NCBI GenBank assembly: GCA_964346725.1
Contig: CAYFVM010000004.1
Coordinates: 1 to 64,000 of the forward strand
Reading direction: 5' to 3'
DNA length: 64,000 bases
Source of the DNA: UBA1715 sp964346725
Lineage (GTDB): Bacteria > Bacteroidota > Bacteroidia > Bacteroidales > UBA1715
Positions 57,114-64,000 of the stretch are shown piece by piece. The position numbers and the translations under genes are program-made. Every line of letters begins with the position of its first letter. The first letter of the stretch is position 1. The notes below the pieces were generated by a model. The model had not been told where the DNA came from. It saw only the letters and a program-made list of their open reading frames with translations, and ran no database searches.

Positions 57114-57678
57114 ATACATAGTGTTCCAAGACTATTTTTATTCCAATACAAATAAGTATGATGCCGCCCAGAATTCCTGCTTTTAATGTAAATCTTGAGC
57201 CAAACGTATGACCTATATACAAACCTGCTGTTGAGAACAACAAACTACCTATAGCAATAATAGAAACTGCCAAAAGAACAATATCAGGTGTAGAAACAAA
57301 AATGATTCCTGTTGCCAATGCATCAATGCTGGTAGCTACAGCAAGCAACAACACACGTTTCCAATCAAAAAAGCCATTTGCACAATCGTCTTCATTATCC
57401 TCTTTTGATTTGAATTCCTCTAGAATCATTTTAATACCTAAAAATCCTAGTATAGCCAATGATATCCAATGACTGAATGAATCAATAAATTCTGCAAAAG
57501 AGATTGATAACAAAAAACCTATCAAAGGCATTGCTCCTTGAAAAAGGCCAAAGAAGAGTGGCATTTTGTATGCCTGAGAAACTTGCATTGTTCGGCATTT
57601 TAAGCCAGTTGCAATTGAAACAGCAAAACAATCCATAGCAAGTCCTATGGATAAAAGAATAATATCAAAAATCCCCAT
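57112..57678 (-). CDS. mntP: Manganese efflux pump MntP
   Basis: 188 residues with six hydrophobic segments and the two inverted-repeat acidic motifs 'GLAMDCFAVSIATG' and 'ATSIDALATGIIF' that carry the Mn-binding Asp residues. It exports Mn2+ across the inner membrane. No yybP-ykoY riboswitch is visible, as expected because it lies 3 bases after the subtilase gene and is probably co-transcribed with it. Confidence 0.93.
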   Translation of the reverse strand: MGIFDIILLSIGLAMDCFAVSIATGLKCRTMQVSQAYKMPLFFGLFQGAMPLIGFLLSISFAEFIDSFSHWISLAILGFLGIKMILEEFKSKEDNEDDCANGFFDWKRVLLLAVATSIDALATGIIFVSTPDIVLLAVSIIAIGSLLFSTAGLYIGHTFGSRFTLKAGILGGIILICIGIKIVLEHYV

Positions 57679-57681
57679 ACA

Positions 57682-59403
57682 CTACTTATTCTGAATCTTC
57701 ATTACTACCGATTTTTGAATAGTAATTTCGAATGTAAGCTTACCACCTTTAGGCGACAATTCAGGCAATACTACTTCGCTATAATCGTGATTATATACGA
57801 TAAAAGTTTGTGGTTCCTCGCCATTCTTTTGTTCTATTTTAAACAAAAACTGTGAAGCTGCAGAAAGACTTTTACCTTCGTTCCACAAAGCATCCGCAAA
57901 GTCTTCAAAATCAGGCATTACGTATTTTGTAGATAGAAATTTATACAACTCCGTTGCATAGAAATAAAAACGAGACTTTGCTACATTTACTGTTCCGTTT
58001 CCATATTTATTATTCGGTTTTTCATGTCTATCACAACCAAATAAAATTGCTGCTTTGATAGCTTGTGCTGATGAATCAGGGAATTCCTCCCACAACGTAG
58101 CACAACAACCCGCAACCAAAGGACACGAAAACGACGTACCACCACTTGTATTACGTACATTTCCATTAGGAGTAACTATTGTTGGATACAACCCCAATGC
58201 CATTACGTCAGGTTTAATACGTCCGTCGGAAGTAGGACCTTTTGAACTAAAATTAACTCGTTTGTTGTTGTATTTGCATGCTCCTACTGTTATAACGCTA
58301 TCAGCATCAGCCGGAGAAGTAATATATTTCCAAGGTTCATTACCTGAATTTCCTGCGCTATTTACAAGTAACATCCCTTTTGACGAGGCAATATCTGCTG
58401 CGATTGTTATTCGAGCAGTATTTCCATCCATTTGTTTGTATGTATGATTTTGCGATTTGTCGTCAAATTCGCTGTATCCAAGCGACGTAGAAATAATGTC
58501 AGCACCGGCACTGTCGGCTATTTCAGCAGCAGCAACCCAATTGTCTTCCTCTACTAAATATTCTGTATCGCCTTCCTCACTTTTAAGTAGAATAAAATTT
58601 GCTCGTGGCGCTGTTCCTACCAATTTCTGTGGAACAAAGCCTCCAATAAGAGAAAGTACCATCATTCCGTGTGTTCCTTCAGAAAAAATATCAATAGTTG
58701 TATCCAAACAAGCTGCCGTTCCGGTTACATCACGTGTAAACAACAATCGTCCGTCTTGAATCATTTTTTGAAACACGTGACAAGAATCCACATGAAGGAA
58801 ACCGGCATCGATAACCGCAATTGTCATACCCTGCCCCATATGATTGCGATAATGAGACTGAAGAACTCCTAACTGATAATTTTGTCGCAAAGATTGCCCA
58901 TAATTTAATAACGGAGTGTAATCGTCATCGGACTTGGCCGCATCTTTTGTTATCATAGAAAAGTCAACAGCTCCCAGAGCCAACGATGTGTCCAATTTTA
59001 CGGTATCAGAAGTGAATTTCTGAATGGGTGCAACATACTCAACTTTCGAAACAAATGGCAGATTCTTGATTATTTGAAACTGAGTATCGGTTGAAATATA
59101 AAAAATTGCTGAATTGAACCATTTTGAACTGTTGCAAAAAATTGCACCTCCATCTTCTATGGTCTTAATGTACGAAGGCGTAACAGGAATGTCTTGTTCG
59201 GTAATTGTGCTATGGCTTTTAGCTCTTCGCTCAATTGCTTTTTGACTTAAAAAAGCCTGCGGATTTTCAACAGAATATGGTGAATTTTTCTTATCGGCAA
59301 AAGTGATACGATAACGACCGGGGATTTCAGAAACAGTATGTTGTTGTGCTTGCACTTGCACGAGCAGCAACGCAGCAACGAAATACAAAAAAAGTTTTTT
59401 CAT
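57682..59403 (-). CDS. Secreted S8 subtilisin-like serine peptidase
   Basis: 573 residues from the ATG of MKKLFLYFVAALLLVQVQAQ, a clear signal peptide; nine upstream codons are unlikely. The triad is Asp199 (TIAVIDAGF), His245 (EGTHGMMVLSLIGG) and Ser424 (NTSGGTSFSCPLVAG), with the oxyanion Asn352 (NSAGNSGNE). Residues 21-130 look like an inhibitor-I9-type propeptide. The C-terminal 70 residues are a beta segment without the usual conserved T9SS tail motifs, so export beyond the periplasm is uncertain. Probably co-transcribed with mntP. Substrate unknown. Confidence 0.92.
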   Translation of the reverse strand: MKKLFLYFVAALLLVQVQAQQHTVSEIPGRYRITFADKKNSPYSVENPQAFLSQKAIERRAKSHSTITEQDIPVTPSYIKTIEDGGAIFCNSSKWFNSAIFYISTDTQFQIIKNLPFVSKVEYVAPIQKFTSDTVKLDTSLALGAVDFSMITKDAAKSDDDYTPLLNYGQSLRQNYQLGVLQSHYRNHMGQGMTIAVIDAGFLHVDSCHVFQKMIQDGRLLFTRDVTGTAACLDTTIDIFSEGTHGMMVLSLIGGFVPQKLVGTAPRANFILLKSEEGDTEYLVEEDNWVAAAEIADSAGADIISTSLGYSEFDDKSQNHTYKQMDGNTARITIAADIASSKGMLLVNSAGNSGNEPWKYITSPADADSVITVGACKYNNKRVNFSSKGPTSDGRIKPDVMALGLYPTIVTPNGNVRNTSGGTSFSCPLVAGCCATLWEEFPDSSAQAIKAAILFGCDRHEKPNNKYGNGTVNVAKSRFYFYATELYKFLSTKYVMPDFEDFADALWNEGKSLSAASQFLFKIEQKNGEEPQTFIVYNHDYSEVVLPELSPKGGKLTFEITIQKSVVMKIQNK

Positions 59404-59416
59404 ATCAATATTTAGC

Positions 59417-59451
59417 AAAAAAAAGACCACACAAACGGTGGCCTTTTTTTT
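59417..59451 (-). terminator. Terminator between the universal stress protein gene and the subtilase
   Basis: A run of A with GACCAC pairs with GTGGCC and a run of T across a 7-base loop; one A-C mismatch interrupts the stem. It lies 17 bases past the uspA-like stop on the minus strand. Confidence 0.8.
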
Positions 59452-59467
59452 ATAGTTTATTTTTCTA

Positions 59468-60295
59468 TCAATTAAAACCTGTTAAACGTCCTGAAGCACT
59501 TGGCAATACAGTGATGGCAGAAATTCCGTACTTATTTCCTATGATTTTTTGTTCGATAGCTCCAAACATATAATCAGAGAAATCAAGGTCTTTTGACGTA
59601 GTAACTAAAATTGCGTTTGCGTTCATTTTATTTGCGAACTCTATTACTTCGTCAGCGAAATCATTAGAACCAGCACCATCTGTTACACTATATTCTATCT
59701 TATTTTGATCAAGAACAGATTTTACATGCACCAAATTAGAATAGATCTGCAATTTCAATTTTGAATCGGTACTTTTTTGTACATACAAATGGAAATTTGA
59801 TTTGAAATATCTATTCATATATACAGCCCACGATACTTTTTGTTTGTCTTCTTTTCTATAACCAATTGAACAAACAATGTCTTCAAAGTGTTCATTGCGA
59901 GGAGGGCGTTGTACTACAATGAAAGGACAATTAGAACCTTCAATAACCTTGAGAGCCCAACTTCCTGTGATTTTTTGCAAGCCTTTCATACCATGGGTTC
60001 CCATAAATACAAACGGACAATTTAAGTCGCGTGCAACTTCTTTTATTGTTGAAAAAATGCCACCCTTGACTGCAAGGACTTCTGGTTTAAAATTATATTT
60101 CTTTTGAGCATCATCAGCAACAACTTTCAGTTGTGCCATGGCATTATTCACGTCTTTTTCATCATCTACTATGTGCAAAAGCGTTACCATTGTGCTTCCA
60201 ATTGTCGTTGCAAATCTAATTGCATGTTGCATTGCATACTCAGCGACATTAGAAAAATCCCACGCAACTAAAATAGTTTTCTGTAATCGTTCCAT
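59468..60295 (-). CDS. Tandem-domain universal stress protein (UspA family)
   Basis: 275 residues, two Usp domains. The first (about 1-145) begins 'KTILVAWDFSNVAEYAMQHA' and contains the nucleotide-loop motif 'FMGTHGMKGLQKITGSWALKVI' (G-x2-G-x9-G type). The second (about 150-275) is more divergent, without a full ATP motif. Usp proteins bind ATP or act as stress chaperone-like regulators in the cytoplasm. Divergent from the cyclase-like receptor gene; single-gene transcript ending at 59451-59417. Confidence 0.92.
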   Translation of the reverse strand: MERLQKTILVAWDFSNVAEYAMQHAIRFATTIGSTMVTLLHIVDDEKDVNNAMAQLKVVADDAQKKYNFKPEVLAVKGGIFSTIKEVARDLNCPFVFMGTHGMKGLQKITGSWALKVIEGSNCPFIVVQRPPRNEHFEDIVCSIGYRKEDKQKVSWAVYMNRYFKSNFHLYVQKSTDSKLKLQIYSNLVHVKSVLDQNKIEYSVTDGAGSNDFADEVIEFANKMNANAILVTTSKDLDFSDYMFGAIEQKIIGNKYGISAITVLPSASGRLTGFN

Positions 60296-60311
60296 ATTTT
60301 TAATATTTTAA

Positions 60312-60319
60312 TAACTTTG
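60312..60319 (+). promoter_or_regulatory. Candidate -7 box for the cyclase-like receptor gene
   Basis: TAACTTTG fits TAnnTTTG, 51 bases before the TTG start at 60371. No matching -33 element. Confidence 0.4.
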
Positions 60320-60370
60320 AATGCTTTTTCTACTCAATCCAAAAAAGCGAGTTAAAAATAATAAAAAAAA

Positions 60371-63300
60371 TTGGATTCTATTAAACACATCGTCTTTTTT
60401 CTATTCCTTTTGTTGGAAATGTCTGCTTTTTCCCAACAATCAGAATTTGGTACGCCCTTTATTGAGAACATTCCTTACAATCAAATCTCATACGAAGGCG
60501 AATTAGGAAAAATTGAACAGAGTGCCGAAGGGCTCTTGTTTATTGAAAACCAATACGGAGTTCTAACCTTTGACGGTATTGATTGGAAATTGCTTCGCAC
60601 CAATGGTAAACCTACTATCTGCAAAGATATGGAAGGTTCAATATATGTTGGTGCTACAAATTCTATTGGCAAAATCGTACGTAATGAATACAACCAATTC
60701 TACATACAGTCATTGCTGTCAGATAGCATCCCTCTCTTTGGTAAAGTAACTAGTTTAGAGGTAGTGAAAGGGACTGTCTTCTTTTTCGCAGGGAAAACCC
60801 TCTACAAATTAGTAGATGGAGTTCCTAAAAAAGAGAAAGAACTTCCCGAATTTAATAGCATGCTTGCAAAATTAAATCAGCTCTATATAAGTATAGGAAA
60901 CAATGTATATCAATACAACGATGGCGAATTTAAACCAGAATTTACATCACCTGCACTTGCATATGATGCAATAAAAACCACCGAAGATATACTAGTGGTT
61001 ACCAGCGAAGGACTTCGAAGAGAAAATAAAGAAAAGGCATTATTTCCATTTCCTACTGATATTGACTCCGTAATAAATGCCTATGAATTCGTCGCTATAA
61101 AAAGAATGATAAACAACACTATCTGCATAGCTACACTCAATTACGGCGTTTTTTGCATTGATGCTACCGGAAAGCTACTATTTCATGTAAATGAATCAAA
61201 TGGTTTGGCAGACAATCACACAAAGGGAATGGTTGTTGACCGCAACGACAATGTGTGGGTTACAACAAGTAAAGGTGTGTCACGTATTGAAATGAGTTCG
61301 GCGATAACCTATTTCAATAAGAAAAACGGGCTTATAGGAGTAGTAAAAACGGTCACAAAAAATGCAGGGAAGTTATATGCCGGCACCGATAGAGGAATAT
61401 TTGTTTTGAAAGGAAACAAGTTTCAACGCTACACTCAAATACCTTGCAATACTCTCATTTCTCACAAAAATACTCTTGTTGCGGGAACTGTTTACGGATT
61501 AACAATTTTTGGACAAAAAACCATACAAATTCTTTCTGAAAACGTACGATTTATTTCTGAAGCCGACGAAAATCATCTGATTATTGTTACCGACAATAAC
61601 ATATATATCTTTTCCACTCTAGGTTCATACCCAAACCTTACCCTAAAAATGGAAAAACAAATTCCTACGCCTAATATTGAAATAACAACAATAGCAAGTA
61701 ACTACAGAGCGAAACATCTCGCTCTAATAGGTACAACGTATGATGGGATTTGGATGCTTTCCAAAGATTCTTTAGAAAATATCTCTTTCGAAAAATGCAA
61801 TTGGAGTGGAATTGATTACAAAAACATGGAAAGAATTGATGTTTATAGTACTAGTATAGGATTTTTAGTTTCAACTCCAAACAGTCTCTATTCTTGCGAT
61901 GTAGAAAACGAATTCTTTTATCATTCCGGAAAAATTAATCTTCCCAATAAACAATTACGCATTTGTGCTTCCCCTATTGTTGAAGACAAAAATAAGAATA
62001 TGTGGATGGCTTTCCGTTATAACGGAGAATTTGGAACGCAAATAGCCGTTGCTTGGNNNNNNNNNNNNNNNNNNNNNNNNNNNNNNNNNNNNNNNNNNNN
62101 NNNNNNNNNNNNNNNNNNNNNNNNNNNNNNNNNNNNNNNNNNNNNNNNNNNNNNNNAAACTCCCACACAAAACAAAATCCATCGTTTTTGATTTTGTAGC
62201 AGCTGAATTTGAAAATCACGAAGATCTCCTCTATACCTATTTTCTTGAGGGATATGACAATGGTTGGTCGCTTCCGACACAAGTCAATACAAAAGAATAC
62301 ATGAATTTACCCCGGGGGAAATACACCTTCCACGTAGCAGCAAAACGAAATAATGGTGCTATCTCTGAAGAAACCTCGTTTACATTTGAAATAAGACCTA
62401 ATCCACTCTTAACAGGATGGGCGTTTGCATTCTATTCGGCATTACTTATTGTTATTTTTATCCTGATCATACGATATCAACTAGATCCGGAAACTAAAAA
62501 AAATACCCTACTTATTAAAAAAAGCAAAGCAACTACGAACAATAAAGATTCTAACGTATGTAAATCATACCAAAAACTTATTGAAACTACTAAAAAACAG
62601 AAAAACGAAGCTCCCCAAAAAATTGGAATGGCGACTATTCTTTTCTCAAACTTCAAAGGATTTACCAAAATAGCAGAACGTATGCCTGCCAATGCTCTCA
62701 TTAATAACCTAAGCAAGTATTTTAATGAGTTTGATGAGATTGTACACAAGTACGATGTGAAGAAAATCAACGCAATGGGTGATACCTATATGTGTGTAGG
62801 CGGTATACCTAAAAAAGACCTTGCCAACCCGATGAAGGTTGTGGCAGTTGCTCTTGAAATGCAATATCGAATTGCAGAAATGCAAAAAAATAACTCAAGA
62901 GAAAACGATGTATGGGGAGTTCGCATTGGTATTCATACAGGGTCGGTTATTGCTGGCACGGTTGGCGAACGAAAAGAGACTTACGATGTATGGGGTGACA
63001 GTGTAAATATTGCGAGCAGTATGGAAACCGCAGGTGAAGTTGGAAAAGTTACTATTTCAAGAAACACCTATTTGCTTGTACGCGACTTATTTGAATGTGA
63101 GTATAGAGGGAAAACTCCTATTAAGGGTAATGAAGATGATGCCAATTCATATTATTACATTGTTAATGGATTCAAGGAAACTCTTGCAGACAATACTATT
63201 AAGGTTCTTCCAAACAAAAATTTCTTTGACAAAATTGCTTTGTATAAATTTGAAGGACTACAAGAACAAATGTATTCGATATACGAGCAGAGTTTACCGA

Positions 63301-63842
63301 AAAATTATTACTACCACAATATAAAACACATAATTGATGTGGTTGTTCAAGCAGAGACAATTGGAAAAGCAGAAGGAATTAGTGATGAAGACATGTATCT
63401 ACTAAAAACAGCAGCCCTATTCCACGATGCTGGTTTTATACGTTCCCACAAAAATCATGAAAAACTAAGTATTGATATTGCAAAAGAAATTTTGCCGCAA
63501 GAAAAATATACGGAACAACAAATTATAACAATCTGCCGTTTGATTGAATGCACACGTTTCAATGAACCACCAAAAACATTATTAGAAAAGATTATTTGCG
63601 ATGCAGACTTGGATTATCTTGGTCGAAGTGATTATTGGTTTGTTTCGCGAGATTTATACAAAGAATTATTAGAACTTAAACTCATTAAGAAAAATGAATA
63701 TGAGTGGACTCTAAAACAAATTAAATTTTTACAAGAACATATTTTTTATACAAATTATTCACGATGCCACCGGAATCCGGAAAAAGTTCGGCATCTTCAA
63801 TTAATACAAGAACAATTATCAAAATTTAATACTATAATATAA
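60371..63842 (+). CDS. Propeller/Y_Y_Y receptor with cyclase-like and HD domains, interrupted by an assembly gap
   Basis: One gene split by the N run. The start is a TTG (60371): in-frame stops lie just upstream, and it gives a good signal peptide (MDSIKHIVFFLFLLLEMSAFSQ). Before the gap lies a two-component-regulator-type beta propeller (about 540 residues, 'DRNDNVWVTTSKGVSRIE'). After it come a Y_Y_Y domain ('YTYFLEGYDNGWSLP'), one membrane helix (62412-62475), a class III nucleotide cyclase-like domain (about 62615-63165) and an HD domain (63290-63740: 'YYHNIKH', 'LFHDAGF', 'CDADLDYLGR'). In the cyclase part the first metal Asp is Asn (62649), the purine-selecting Lys is Asn (62769) and the transition-state Arg is Ser (63018), while the second metal Asp is kept in 'MGDTYM'. 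The HD metal ligands look intact. It probably senses outside the cytoplasm and signals inside. Confidence 0.85.
62057..62156. other. 100-N assembly gap
   Basis: Exactly 100 N. Codon phase of the surrounding gene is kept only if the true gap length is a multiple of three: 562 whole codons precede it and the first base after it starts a codon. So 100 is a placeholder. Confidence 0.95.
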
Positions 63843-63854
63843 ACACATACAATT

Positions 63855-64000
63855 ATGATAGACTGGGCAAATCTTCCGTTTGGATACGAAAAGACAAATG
63901 TAAATACCCGATGCTATTACAAAGATGGCAAGTGGGGCAAGATAGAGGTTACCAATAGCGAATATATAAACATTCACATAGCGGCAACATGTCTTCACTA
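63855..64000 (+). CDS. ilvE: Branched-chain amino acid aminotransferase, 5' part cut by the right edge
   Basis: 48 codons are visible and the frame is open to the end. The sequence 'MIDWANLPFGYEKTNVNTRC' followed by 'YYKDGKWGKIEV' and 'HIAATCLHY' matches the N-terminus of Bacteroidota IlvE, the PLP enzyme that makes leucine, isoleucine and valine from their keto acids. It starts 12 bases after the cyclase-like receptor gene. No separate promoter is evident. Confidence 0.88.
   Translation, partial: MIDWANLPFGYEKTNVNTRCYYKDGKWGKIEVTNSEYINIHIAATCLH

Noticed and set aside
57061..57115. Possible manganese riboswitch near mntP
   Set aside because: The hairpin here is a plain terminator downstream of mntP; the 5' side of mntP is the subtilase gene, with no yybP-ykoY-like sequence.
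60321..60506. 61-codon frame starting with ATG just before the cyclase-like receptor gene
   Set aside because: Overlaps the receptor's signal peptide in another frame. Only relevant if the A8 run hides a frameshift.

Overview
The window reads as a low-GC Bacteroidota chromosome, most likely Bacteroidales. It is a draft or metagenome-derived scaffold, because a 100-N gap sits at 62057-62156. The assignment rests on type IX secretion system (T9SS) genes and T9SS sorting tails, PorP/SprF and PorE-like proteins, Bacteroidota-type promoters (TTTG, about 19 nt, TAnnTTTG), weak Shine-Dalgarno signals, and a SiaB/SiaC pair. No mobile element, CRISPR array or rRNA was seen.

Layout. 1-8.8 kb: a giant surface protein cut by the left edge (minus strand), then a type-B T9SS cargo protein with its PorP/SprF-like partner. 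8.8-17.2 kb: a minus-strand operon of porP-like, porE-like and a very long C25 (gingipain/PorU-type) peptidase gene behind a consensus promoter. 17.2-20.8 kb: metG, an LD-carboxypeptidase and a DUF4412-type secreted protein. 20.9-31.0 kb: a protein of about 3340 residues with an N-terminal GH8 glycosidase, many Ig-like/Big_2 modules and a T9SS tail. 31.2-36.7 kb: tamB-like and tsaD, divergent. 36.7-40.0 kb: signalling genes (SiaB-SiaC fusion, SiaC, NarL-type two-component pair, a small membrane protein). 40.1-46.3 kb: SulP transporter, lepA, maeB. 46.4-49.4 kb: a cobalamin riboswitch in front of nrdD-nrdG. 49.4-53.0 kb: sirtuin, xseA, O-methyltransferase, PAP2 phosphatase. 53.0-57.1 kb: tRNA-Leu(CAA), tRNA-Cys(GCA), then a leucine-rich leader peptide with a terminator/antiterminator in front of leuA-leuC-leuD. 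57.1-60.3 kb: mntP, a subtilase, a universal stress protein. 60.4-63.8 kb: a propeller/Y_Y_Y/cyclase-like/HD receptor spanning the gap. 63.9 kb to the end: the start of ilvE.

How the genes fit together. The first half is dominated by secretion across the outer membrane and the large surface proteins that use it. The second half is housekeeping metabolism with two clear RNA switches: B12 control of the anaerobic ribonucleotide reductase, and ribosome-mediated attenuation of leucine synthesis. The signalling proteins (SiaB/SiaC, histidine kinase/response regulator, cyclase-like receptor) have no identifiable target in the window. The most unusual items are the leucine attenuator, the B12 switch on nrdDG, the cyclase-like receptor that has lost three canonical catalytic or substrate residues, and the SiaB-SiaC fusion beside a second SiaC.
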